Origin: an uncultured Pseudobdellovibrionaceae bacterium
GTDB taxonomy: Bacteria > Bdellovibrionota > Bdellovibrionia > Bdellovibrionales > Bdellovibrionaceae
Assembly: GCA_937900305.1 (NCBI GenBank)
Contig: CALCCV010000354.1
Location: 1-7,433, forward strand
Direction: 5' to 3'
DNA length: 7,433 nucleotides
The notes beneath the pieces were generated by a model, which saw only the letters and a program-made list of their open reading frames with translations, was not told where the DNA came from and did no database searches. The first letter of the stretch is position 1, and each line of letters opens with the position of its first letter. Positions 1-6,685 of the stretch are shown in pieces. The position numbers and the translations under genes were made by a program.

Positions 1-130
1 CAATAAAAACCGTCACAGTCCCTGTTGTGTTCAACTGTGGACTTGTTGTTGCTGTTGGAGTTCCATTTGTGGCCAAGTTTAAACCCGAAATCCAATTGTC
101 AATTTTTAGGGGATCAAACTGAAATGTCAT
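1..130 (-). CDS. Possible start of a further minus-strand gene, cut by the left edge
   Basis: On the minus strand a frame is open from just after a TGA at 181-179 down to base 1. Its first ATG is at 130-128, giving 43 residues that begin MTFQFDPLKIDNW and become rich in Thr, Asn, Gly and Pro, ending TGTVTVFI at the edge. That composition would fit a secreted or surface protein. It would overlap the end of the acyl-CoA synthetase by 17 bases, which is common in tight operons. Against it: no Shine-Dalgarno is visible before the ATG. The plus strand is also open here, from base 3 to a TGA at 120-122 (ending QLSIFRGSN), and would make a convergent gene end. First-base purine content is about two thirds in both frames, so composition does not decide. 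No family is recognised. Confidence 0.28.
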   Translation of the reverse strand, partial: MTFQFDPLKIDNWISGLNLATNGTPTATTSPQLNTTGTVTVFI

Positions 131-1955
131 AAGTGCCGAGTAGGATGTGGATGTATTTTTTTTCCACGTCCTTGCGTTTCACTTTCAATGACGGCGTCAT
201 CTCGCCCCGTTCAATCGAGAAATCCTCTAACAGAACAGTGAATCGCTTAATAGTTTCAAAACTCGCTAGCTCTTGGTTTGCCGTTTGAATCAATCGGCGA
301 ATTTCTTTTTGAATAATGTCTGAGTCGACAAGTTTCGACCAACTTTCAACATTGCTACCGCGCACTTTGGCCCATTCTTCGGTAACACGCTGATTGAGGG
401 TTAGGAGAGCTACTAAAAATTTTCTTTTGTCTCCGTGGACAATCACTTGAGATATCAGCGGCGAAACTTTTAGCAGATTTTCAATCTTTTGAGGGGCTAC
501 GTACTTTCCACCCGAAGTTTTTATTAAATCTTTTTTACGATCTTTAATGATGAGTTCACCGGATGGCCGAATTTCTCCGATATCCCCCGTCTTAAACCAA
601 CCGTGTTCAAATGCTGCGTCAGTGGCTTCAGAGTTTTCAAAATAACCGGTGGTGAGTTTGTCGGATTTCACCAGGATCTCGCCATCAGCAGCGAGTCTTA
701 GCTGAACGTCGCCCACGGGTTTGCCAACCGAACCGAATCTAAAGTCATAAGGTGTATTCACTGTGATGGCTCCCGTGGTTTCCGTTAGGCCATAACCTTC
801 CAGAACCAAGATGTCGCAACAAAAAAAGAATTTCATGATGTCTTCGGCGAGCGGAGCCCCGCCGCTAACGGCAAATCTCAAGTTTCCACCGAAGGCGTCG
901 CGAATGGGCTGAAAAACCAAACGTCTGGCGATGGCCAGCTGTGAAGCTAAGAAAAAAGGAATGGGCTCTCCTTTCAAAGTAAAATCAGCCGCGGTGGTGG
1001 CAATGCGGTAAGCCCATTTGAATGTCCGGTTTTCTAGGGCCTTTGTTTGAATGCGGGCGAGAATTCCTTGGTGAATCTTTTCAAAAATCCGCGGCACCGC
1101 AATCAGAATGGTTGGTTTGATTTCACCGAGGTTTTGTTTGAGCCGATCGATGCTTTCGGCAAATGCGATTTGATATCCCACACGAATTTGGCCCCAAAGT
1201 TCAATTCGTCCTAGAATATGGGCATAAGGCATGAAGCTCAGTGAGGAGTCTTCGGGTGTGACGCCGATCATAGGCATGACGTCGTTGACCTCGGACCAGG
1301 CTTGCCGATGAGTGAGTTGCACCCCCTTTGGAACTCCAGAAGTGCCACTGGTATAGACGATGGTGAGCAAATCATCAGGGGTGATTTTGCGAGCCACTTG
1401 CAAAATGAGCTCTCGATTTTTCAATAAGTTTTTTTGACCTTTGTTGAGAGCTTCACTCCAGGGAAGTCCTTCGAATCGACCTTTTAGCTGCGCGGTGAGG
1501 CCAGGTAGGTGGACAATGTTCGGCGTGGTGTCTTTAAAAAAACTGACTTGAGGCAGGTGAGCTTCAATGACGCCGCTCCCGAGAAAAAACACTTTCGGTT
1601 TGGTTTGATCCAGAATGACGTTCAGTTCGGCTAGGGAAAGACTTGGGTAAATAGGCACGAGGACCACGCCGGTCAACATACAAGCCACGTCGACGATCGC
1701 CCACTCGATTTGAGTTTCGGCAGCAATCGTGAGATGATCGCCTTTTTCAAGGCCTTGCAGAGTTAGGAAAGAGGCAAGCTCCATCGCGGTGTCGTAATAC
1801 TCAAGCCAGGACATCGATTGCCAATCCTGAAGGGGCGAGGATCCGTTAGGTTTGTAGAGGAGGGCAGGCCGCTGGACCGATCGTCCTGGAAAATTGAGGA
1901 TGCAATCAATCAGAGTGTTTGTTGATCTGGAGCCATTCGGTGCGTTGTGATTCAT
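114..1955 (-). CDS. Long-chain acyl-CoA synthetase (AMP-forming, FAA1 type)
   Basis: This enzyme activates a fatty acid with ATP to an acyl-adenylate and then joins it to CoA, feeding beta-oxidation or lipid synthesis; it acts in the cytoplasm or at the inner membrane face. From the ATG at 1955 it has 613 residues, usual for the family. All core ANL-superfamily motifs are visible: phosphate-binding loop YTSGTSGVPKG at about 201-211, GYGLTETTG at 387-395, TGDIGEI at 456-462, the hinge KDRKKDLIKTSGG at 471-483, and near the C-terminus TPSLKVKRK, whose first Lys (about 591) is the likely adenylation lysine. The frame extends upstream to a TTG at 1991, adding 12 residues, but nothing ribosome-like precedes that TTG, whereas AGGA lies about 13 bases before the ATG. 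It lies 60 bases after the kinase gene on the same strand with no terminator between, so co-transcription is likely. The fatty-acid chain length preferred cannot be read from sequence. Confidence 0.93.
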   Translation of the reverse strand: MNHNAPNGSRSTNTLIDCILNFPGRSVQRPALLYKPNGSSPLQDWQSMSWLEYYDTAMELASFLTLQGLEKGDHLTIAAETQIEWAIVDVACMLTGVVLVPIYPSLSLAELNVILDQTKPKVFFLGSGVIEAHLPQVSFFKDTTPNIVHLPGLTAQLKGRFEGLPWSEALNKGQKNLLKNRELILQVARKITPDDLLTIVYTSGTSGVPKGVQLTHRQAWSEVNDVMPMIGVTPEDSSLSFMPYAHILGRIELWGQIRVGYQIAFAESIDRLKQNLGEIKPTILIAVPRIFEKIHQGILARIQTKALENRTFKWAYRIATTAADFTLKGEPIPFFLASQLAIARRLVFQPIRDAFGGNLRFAVSGGAPLAEDIMKFFFCCDILVLEGYGLTETTGAITVNTPYDFRFGSVGKPVGDVQLRLAADGEILVKSDKLTTGYFENSEATDAAFEHGWFKTGDIGEIRPSGELIIKDRKKDLIKTSGGKYVAPQKIENLLKVSPLISQVIVHGDKRKFLVALLTLNQRVTEEWAKVRGSNVESWSKLVDSDIIQKEIRRLIQTANQELASFETIKRFTVLLEDFSIERGEMTPSLKVKRKDVEKKYIHILLGTYDISV

Positions 1956-2015
1956 AGTTGTCAATTTATCCTGGGTTCCGCTTTGAGGCAATGACGGGCA
2001 AAAAACTGTGACGTG

Positions 2016-4031
2016 TTATTTCTTCTGAGAAGGTTTTTTCGAAGGCTTTCGGCCTTTGGGTTGCAAAACAAGCTCCACAGTTTTTCTTTGCTGAGCTTCG
2101 AGATAAACCTGTTCTTCGGCTGCCAATTTTGAAAATGGATTGTAAGCCTTTACCGACACCCTGGTATTCGCCGGAATTGCGTAGTTTTGCACGGGGAGTT
2201 TTTCGCTCAAACGTTGACCATTCACTTCAATGATGGGTTTCGCGCCGCCGTTCACAACCGCAATGTTGATATAGGCAGATCTCGGCAATGGTTGGAGCGT
2301 GGTTCGAATAGTCGTCGCATTTTCAGTTAACTTCTTAACAGTTTCGTAAGTAACGTAACCGTCTTTTTTTAAGGCTAAGTGGAATTCTTTATGACCTTCG
2401 AGCGTTGCCCGGTGCGGTGTGTAAGCTCCAATTTCCTTACCATCAATAAATATCTTTGCAGACGACGGATTTGAATCGATGACTGTGATGTAATTGACTT
2501 TGCTGGCCTGATCGACGTTTTGCTCGGCATTTTTGGGGGGAGTGCCGACGTTGCTACCACTGCTGCCAGTATTGGCCCCTTGATTCTCATTTTTCGATTT
2601 GTTTAGGTAAAGATAGCCACCACCGATGATGCAAATAATGATGAGGGCTCTGAGTACCCAAGTTCCAAAGTCGTCTGTTTCGTCTTCAAAAGCAGCGCGG
2701 GTGATGGATCGGCGTGTAGAGCTGGAATGAGTCTTCGATGAAATTGATCGCGAACTCTTCGTCAGGTGAGTTGAGCCACGAGTGGCATTTGTGTTTTGGC
2801 TCGGACTTCGAGAGCGGCCCGGCGGCATGTTGTCCATCAAAGGAGTGTCGGCCCGGCGTTCGAGTGTCGGGACGTGATCTTTTTTAAATTTATCTAAACT
2901 GATCTTGGCATCTGTTGTCATCGACCTGATGCCAGTGGGAAATTCCTTTTTGTCGTCGTCGTCACGATCTCTGTCTCGATCGCGCTCACGGCCTGTGCGC
3001 GAATTGTTCGTTCGCGTTTGAGTTTTGGTCACTTGCGTGGCCTCGACCATTTCGGACTTCATGCGGGCGTATTCAACCAATCTTTTTTTAGTTTCGGTGT
3101 AATGTTGGGCAAAAAGGTTTTTTACAAACACCGAAAAATCTTGTGGCGAAAATTCAGGAAATTCAGTGTTGAGATAGCGACTGAGATCGCGGTGCATGGC
3201 TGCCGCGGTTTGGTATCGCAAACTTTTGTCACGTGCGAGCGCCTTGTTGATGATGCGTTCGAGCTCTGGTGAAACCGAAGGATTGATTTTGCGAATTGAA
3301 GGAATGTGACATTCTCGAATTTTTCGTAAAATCGCAGCTTCGTTCTGTGCGGCAAAAAGTCGATCACTCGCGAGCATCTCCCAGAGCACGATACCTAACG
3401 AAAAGATGTCGGTGCGCAAGTCGATGGTTTGACCATCGGCCTGCTCGGGACTCATGTAGCCGAATTTTCCTTTGAGTGTGCCCGCGCGAGTTGAGTCCAT
3501 CTGGGTTTCGGCTTTGGCGATCCCAAAGTCGATGACTTTCACTTCACCTTCAAAACTCACCATTACGTTCTGGGGGCTCATGTCTCGGTGAGTGATATTG
3601 AGGGGGCGGCCGGTGGTGCCGTCAATGCAACGGTGAGCATGGTCTAAACCCGCCGCTGTTTCTTTGGCGATGTAAACGGCGTTTTCAACTGAGATCTGGA
3701 TGTTATTTTTTTTAATTTCGTTGATGGTTTGGCGAAGATTTCGTCCTTCGACGTACTCCATCACCAAGAAGAATTGGTGTCTTTCAATCCCGAAGTCATA
3801 GATGGACGTGACGTTGCTGTGATTGAGGTTCACTGCAATCTTCGCTTCCTCTTTGAACATCTCGATGAACTCTTGATTTTCGGAGTATTGCGGAAGGATT
3901 CGCTTGATAGCTAAAAACTTACTGACGCCGCCAGCACCGGTGGAAAGAGCTAGATACACCTCGGCCATGCCGCCGCTGGCGAGCTTCTCTAAAAGTATGT
4001 ATTTGCCAAACTGTTCTGCGCTTCCTGACAT
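2016..4031 (-). CDS. Membrane Ser/Thr protein kinase with C-terminal PEGA region
   Basis: A Hanks-type kinase of 671 residues that should phosphorylate Ser/Thr on cytoplasmic targets. The kinase domain spans about 10-290: glycine loop LASGGMAEVY (17-26), Lys43 in AIKRI, Glu61 or 62 of helix C, HRD at 148-150 with Asn155, DFG at 168-170, a short activation loop with Thr181 and Thr185, and SPEQ at 194-197. All catalytic residues are present; Ala in place of the first and third loop glycines is seen in related kinases. Next comes a charged, low-complexity linker (about 320-455) with an Arg/Asp repeat at 348-360 and a Ser/Thr/Arg-rich stretch at 418-444, one membrane span (about 457-476), then a PEGA domain (about 514-580), a second beta-rich repeat-like part (583-657) and a Lys-rich tail. 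The expected topology is kinase inside, PEGA in the periplasm, where such domains may bind wall or envelope ligands (inference). The ATG is preceded by AGGA with a 7-base spacer. It heads a probable two-gene transcript with the acyl-CoA synthetase. Confidence 0.95.
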   Translation of the reverse strand: MSGSAEQFGKYILLEKLASGGMAEVYLALSTGAGGVSKFLAIKRILPQYSENQEFIEMFKEEAKIAVNLNHSNVTSIYDFGIERHQFFLVMEYVEGRNLRQTINEIKKNNIQISVENAVYIAKETAAGLDHAHRCIDGTTGRPLNITHRDMSPQNVMVSFEGEVKVIDFGIAKAETQMDSTRAGTLKGKFGYMSPEQADGQTIDLRTDIFSLGIVLWEMLASDRLFAAQNEAAILRKIRECHIPSIRKINPSVSPELERIINKALARDKSLRYQTAAAMHRDLSRYLNTEFPEFSPQDFSVFVKNLFAQHYTETKKRLVEYARMKSEMVEATQVTKTQTRTNNSRTGRERDRDRDRDDDDKKEFPTGIRSMTTDAKISLDKFKKDHVPTLERRADTPLMDNMPPGRSRSPSQNTNATRGSTHLTKSSRSISSKTHSSSTRRSITRAAFEDETDDFGTWVLRALIIICIIGGGYLYLNKSKNENQGANTGSSGSNVGTPPKNAEQNVDQASKVNYITVIDSNPSSAKIFIDGKEIGAYTPHRATLEGHKEFHLALKKDGYVTYETVKKLTENATTIRTTLQPLPRSAYINIAVVNGGAKPIIEVNGQRLSEKLPVQNYAIPANTRVSVKAYNPFSKLAAEEQVYLEAQQRKTVELVLQPKGRKPSKKPSQKK

Positions 4032-4203
4032 TATTTTTTCCTAGACATTTCATCGGCAGATTCGCCTCTTCCCTTAATGAGGCTAGGCGTTGCGAAGCTA
4101 GACGAAGGGCTGCGTTTGGAACCAAATTTGCGCAAACTTTCTTGAACTGGGCGAAGAGGCCTGACAAACTGGCCCAAAGGCGAGCCTAGCGCTTGAAAGA
4201 CTT
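4032..4203. promoter_or_regulatory. Divergent intergenic spacer, kinase / coaE
   Basis: The two blocks of genes diverge from this 172-base gap, so it must hold promoters for both, unless coaE is read from elsewhere. I could not find a convincing TTGACA/TATAAT pair on either strand. It holds the abutting dyads listed separately, plus two spaced inverted repeats: GCCTCTTC at 4064-4071 with GAAGAGGC at 4153-4160, and GCTAGGC at 4082-4088 with GCCTAGC at 4184-4190. These two pairs interlock rather than nest, so they do not form one simple hairpin. Open frames that cross it on the minus strand overlap the flanking genes and look like chance. Confidence 0.6.
4115..4136. promoter_or_regulatory. Two abutting dyads, candidate operator
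   Basis: TTTGGAACCAAA (4115-4126, five-base arms around AA) is followed at once by TTTGCGCAAA (4127-4136, a perfect ten-base palindrome). Two touching symmetric sites in the middle of a divergent promoter region are what a pair of dimeric repressor sites would look like. No known regulator motif is recognised, and the regulator is unknown. Confidence 0.3.
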
Positions 4204-4830
4204 ATGAATTCTGAATTCAGTAAAGAACCAGGGCTTTGGTTGGGTTTAACCGGCGGCATCGCCTGTGGAAAATCAACCGTGGCCGCACTACTGGCAAAAA
4301 AAGGATTCGCGGTGCTCGATGCGGACCAAATGGCCCATCTCTGCCTGCAGACACCCGAAGCCAAAAGAGCGGTGCGAGAAATTTTCGGCGATGATATTTT
4401 TATTGATGGCGAGGTGGATCGACCTTCTCTCGGGCGCAGAGTTTTTAAAAATACGGATCTACTCCATCAGTTAGAAGCGATACTGCACCCTTGTGTTCGG
4501 CAAAAAATTTTTGCCGAACGCACGCGGTTAATGGGAATTGGCGCCACAAAGATCATTTATGATGTGCCATTGCTTTTTGAAAAAAATCTTCAAGGTGATT
4601 TTGACGCAACCATTTGCGTGGTCTGTTCAGAGGACATCCAACTGGCGCGATTGATGAGCCGCAATGGGCTCAGTCGCAAAGAGGCGAGTTTGCGCATTCA
4701 GGCTCAAATGCCGCTTCCTGAGAAAGTGAAACTGGCCGACTTCGTGATTGAAAATTCCGGTGATTTAACAACGCTTGAGAAAAGGGTTGCTGATCTGATT
4801 CTTCAGATCAAGAATGTGACGAACGTCTAG
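4204..4830 (+). CDS. coaE: Dephospho-CoA kinase
   Basis: CoaE adds a phosphate from ATP to the 3'-hydroxyl of the ribose in dephospho-CoA, the last step of coenzyme A synthesis, in the cytoplasm. The 208-residue length is typical of the bacterial enzyme. The family's landmarks are in order: the P-loop GGIACGKST at 17-25, DAD at 39-41 with DQMAH for substrate binding, LHP at 94-96, DVPLLFE at 120-126, the lid-region RIQAQM at 164-169 and DFVIENSGD at 179-187. The ATG at 4204 is the first in the frame after a TGA at 4162-4164; only a weak GAAAG lies before it, so translation may be modest. The next gene starts 8 bases after the stop. Two unusual inverted repeats lie inside the coding sequence (4495-4519 and 4791-4810), listed separately. 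Confidence 0.96.
   Translation: MNSEFSKEPGLWLGLTGGIACGKSTVAALLAKKGFAVLDADQMAHLCLQTPEAKRAVREIFGDDIFIDGEVDRPSLGRRVFKNTDLLHQLEAILHPCVRQKIFAERTRLMGIGATKIIYDVPLLFEKNLQGDFDATICVVCSEDIQLARLMSRNGLSRKEASLRIQAQMPLPEKVKLADFVIENSGDLTTLEKRVADLILQIKNVTNV
4495..4519. repeat. 25-base near-perfect palindrome inside coaE
   Basis: Twelve-base arms, GTTCGGCAAAAA and its exact reverse complement TTTTTGCCGAAC, surround one central A at 4507. The repeat covers the codons for about VRQKIFAE (residues 98-105) of CoaE. In RNA it could fold as a hairpin with a GC-rich base and an A/U-rich top; in DNA it is a two-fold symmetric site. The bases just outside (T4494 and G4520) no longer pair, so the symmetry stops sharply. 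Confidence 0.85.
4791..4810 (+). repeat. Hairpin near the 3' end of coaE
   Basis: TGATCTGA (4791-4798) and TCAGATCA (4803-4810) are exact reverse complements with a four-base TTCT loop. The hairpin lies within the last codons of coaE, about 20 bases before the stop. No run of T follows, so it is not a standard rho-independent terminator; it might pause transcription or protect an mRNA end, or be chance. Confidence 0.7.
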
Positions 4831-4834
4831 GAGG
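4829..4834 (+). promoter_or_regulatory. Shine-Dalgarno overlapping the coaE stop
   Basis: AGGAGG begins inside the TAG stop codon of coaE and lies four bases before the ATG at 4839. It fixes the start of the small secreted protein gene and suggests that ribosomes ending coaE may help start the next gene. Confidence 0.85.
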
Positions 4835-4838
4835 AATC

Positions 4839-5348
4839 ATGGATCGATCGTCCAATTTGAAAAAATATTTTTTGAAAATGGCACTGCTCGGGCTTGTTGC
4901 GACATTCAGTTTTGGCGCCGGAGCAATCCCCAATGAATCACCTGCAGTGCAACCGCAAAGTTCTCGCGAAGTTGTCAGCGTGGACCAATTGCCAGAGGCG
5001 CTCACTTTTACGCCTGGAACGGACCTCACAATTGGCTCGCCGACTGCGAGTTTGTTGGATCGAATTTTTCACGATTTTGGTTGGGTGAGAGTGAACACCT
5101 CCTTGACCGCTCGATTTCGAATCACAAATTCAGGTGGGGGTTATTTGCCATTTATTTCATCTTCGATGAGTGGATCTTACGACTTTAGTGCGCGCCACAC
5201 TTGTCGACCGGGCCTTAATCCGGGTGAAAGTTGTTACATCGACATTCAATTTTGGCCAAGTCGCGAAGGCCACGCTTATTCAACCGTTCGCATGGACTTT
5301 CAAGGTGATTCTGTCTTAATCGAAGTTCGCGGATACGGCCGTTGGTAG
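4839..5348 (+). CDS. Small secreted protein with C-terminal beta-sandwich-like domain
   Basis: This 169-residue protein is probably exported. Residues about 1-29 form a signal peptide: basic start (RSSNLKK), hydrophobic core (MALLGLVATFSFG) and a likely cut after AGA. The stretch from about 72 to 168 resembles the ASH / choice-of-anchor type of Ig-like domain, with a phrase of the ARFRITNSGGG kind, then C-R-P-G-L-N-P-G-E-S-C (122-132), then a strand-rich end with IEVRGYG. The two cysteines at 122 and 132 could form a disulfide in the periplasm. Such domains usually occur in multi-copy cell-surface or stalk-like proteins; a short single-domain form may bind an envelope partner. The role is not known. 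The ATG is set by AGGAGG at 4829-4834. Close spacing to coaE suggests one transcript, though function is unrelated on its face. The domain assignment is by pattern and is moderate. Confidence 0.85.
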   Translation: MDRSSNLKKYFLKMALLGLVATFSFGAGAIPNESPAVQPQSSREVVSVDQLPEALTFTPGTDLTIGSPTASLLDRIFHDFGWVRVNTSLTARFRITNSGGGYLPFISSSMSGSYDFSARHTCRPGLNPGESCYIDIQFWPSREGHAYSTVRMDFQGDSVLIEVRGYGRW

Positions 5349-5374
5349 AGTCCATCGATTTGTGATTCTGTCTT
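5305..5374 (+). repeat. 13-base direct repeat around a gene end
   Basis: GTGATTCTGTCTT occurs at 5305-5317, inside the end of the secreted-protein gene, and again at 5362-5374 in the spacer after its stop, 57 bases apart. The flanks do not match, so this is not a larger duplication. The spacer 5349-5442 shows no clear promoter or terminator. Confidence 0.6.
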
Positions 5375-5428
5375 GCTGGCATTGACTCCCAAGTCCGAGG
5401 ATGAAAACCTAGGGGCTGTTTGCATCTT

Positions 5429-5434
5429 AGGAGG
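5429..5434 (+). promoter_or_regulatory. Shine-Dalgarno of the outer-membrane protein gene
   Basis: AGGAGG lies eight bases before ATG 5443 and is the only strong site in the spacer, which fixes the start of the following gene. Confidence 0.8.
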
Positions 5435-5442
5435 ATTCAGGC

Positions 5443-6624
5443 ATGCGCTACCTGGTCGGCACAATTGTATTTGGTTTTTTTCTCTTTGCTCAGGCAGAAT
5501 CCTTACCCGGTGTTAGCTACACGATTCACAATCATTACGTCTCTCCGCGCGCGCTATCGATGGGAAATGCCTTTGTCGCGATCGCAGATGATTACAATGC
5601 GGTCCTCTATAATCCGGCGGGGTTGGCTCGTCGTGAAGAGGGTGACCTCAATATGTATTTAGATTTTCATTTTGCGCAAAATTTTGTGACTTTCGCAAAA
5701 GACATTCAGGAGTCTTCAAAAACCGAAGGCACTGAAAATGACAAACGCGATGCCATGGTTGCAACCATCGAAAAAGTTTATGGTGAAAGTTTTGGAGGCC
5801 GTGTTTCTGCGCCGAACGCAATGTGGGCGAGGCCTGGATGGGGAATGGCCGTTATTCCGATGGATGTTTCGATCGAAGCGACTGTGCACAAAGCTTTCGG
5901 TCCGACGGTAAATACAACCGTGTACGGAGATTCGACCGTCGCTGGTGCTTACGCAGAAAACGTCGAAGATTTTTTTCTGCCAGGTGAATTTTCTTGGGGT
6001 ATCACAGGCAAGTTTGTGAACCGGGCCTACTTTTCCAAAGGCATAAACTTTATCGAGCTCGCGGCGGATCCTAACTTGGTCAAGTCATCGGATGTGAAAG
6101 AGGGATACACGGTTGATGGCGATTTAGGTTTTCTCTGGAGTCCATATATTCCCGAAGACGGTGTGTTCTCGCTTTTGAATTACACCAAGCCGACATTTGG
6201 CTTGGTTGTGAGAAACGTACTAGAAACTGGCTTTGGCTCAAGTCTCAAGTTGGTCAATAAAGAGCCAAACACAATTGGCCAGCCCGAAAAGATGTACCGA
6301 GTGATCGACATTGGTTCACGGTGGGAATATCCTAATTTTTGGCTTTTCGGTGGTCGCGGAGCTCTTGATATTAAAAATATTATGCACCCAGCTTGGACTC
6401 CTAAGAAAGGCCTGCACCTAGGCTTTGAGTTCGATTGGACCATGTTTTCATGGTGGCGTGGTCAATATCGAGTGGGTCTCAATCAAGGATACTGGACCGC
6501 TGGGCTTTCGGCGCTGTTTGCGGTGTTCAATTTAGACGTCTTGAGCTACGCTGAAGACGTGGGGCCTGCCAGTTCACCTCAAGAAAATCGTGTTTATGAA
6601 TTGCGGCTGAGTTTGAATTTCTAA
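5443..6624 (+). CDS. Outer-membrane beta-barrel protein, PorV/FadL-like
   Basis: A 393-residue protein with a short signal peptide (about 1-18, cut likely after FAQA) and features of an outer-membrane barrel. The region 36-62 contains the phrase RALSMGNAFVAIADD followed by LYNPAGLA, a hallmark of the PorV / UPF0164 / FadL-like families whose N-terminal part plugs the barrel. After that come alternating polar and hydrophobic stretches that suggest beta strands, with many aromatic residues, and a C-terminus ending RLSLNF; the terminal Phe is the usual signal for insertion by the BAM complex. The substrate is unknown: relatives carry fatty acids or other hydrophobic molecules, or serve in secretion. 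Neighbours are the small secreted protein upstream (94-base gap) and another exported protein downstream. The gap carries no terminator, so it may still be in the same transcript. Confidence 0.88.
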   Translation: MRYLVGTIVFGFFLFAQAESLPGVSYTIHNHYVSPRALSMGNAFVAIADDYNAVLYNPAGLARREEGDLNMYLDFHFAQNFVTFAKDIQESSKTEGTENDKRDAMVATIEKVYGESFGGRVSAPNAMWARPGWGMAVIPMDVSIEATVHKAFGPTVNTTVYGDSTVAGAYAENVEDFFLPGEFSWGITGKFVNRAYFSKGINFIELAADPNLVKSSDVKEGYTVDGDLGFLWSPYIPEDGVFSLLNYTKPTFGLVVRNVLETGFGSSLKLVNKEPNTIGQPEKMYRVIDIGSRWEYPNFWLFGGRGALDIKNIMHPAWTPKKGLHLGFEFDWTMFSWWRGQYRVGLNQGYWTAGLSALFAVFNLDVLSYAEDVGPASSPQENRVYELRLSLNF

Positions 6625-6673
6625 GGCCCTGCTAGCGGTCGTTTCTAGTTTTATCAAAATAACTCTCTTAAAA

Positions 6674-6678
6674 AGGAG
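6674..6678 (+). promoter_or_regulatory. Shine-Dalgarno deciding a GTG start
   Basis: AGGAG lies seven bases before GTG 6686. An ATG at 6681 is only two bases from it and opens a frame of 17 codons that stops at a TGA, so the GTG frame is the likely product. Confidence 0.75.
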
Positions 6679-6685
6679 CGATGTT

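Noticed and set aside
146..165. Possible frameshift at a run of eight A (minus strand) in the synthetase C-terminus
   Set aside because: The frame reads through the run with the expected VKRKDVEKKY ending, and the length is normal, so no shift is needed.
1956..1991. TTG start at 1991 for the acyl-CoA synthetase
   Set aside because: No ribosome site precedes it, and the 12 added residues have no recognisable role; the ATG at 1955 is preferred, though not proven.
4064..4190. Spaced inverted repeats GCCTCTTC/GAAGAGGC and GCTAGGC/GCCTAGC
   Set aside because: Arms are only seven to eight bases, far apart, and the pairs interlock rather than nest, so a single folded structure is not supported.
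3919..4364. Minus-strand open frames crossing the kinase/coaE spacer
   Set aside because: They overlap well-supported genes, lack ribosome sites and have no sensible composition; they are shadows.
5384..5415. TTGACT resembling a -35 box before the barrel gene
   Set aside because: Seventeen bases on there is AAACCT and not a TATAAT-like box, so no promoter is called.
6625..6660. Short CTAG...CTAG pairing after the barrel gene as a terminator
   Set aside because: The stem is only four bases and no proper T-run follows, so it is not a supported terminator.
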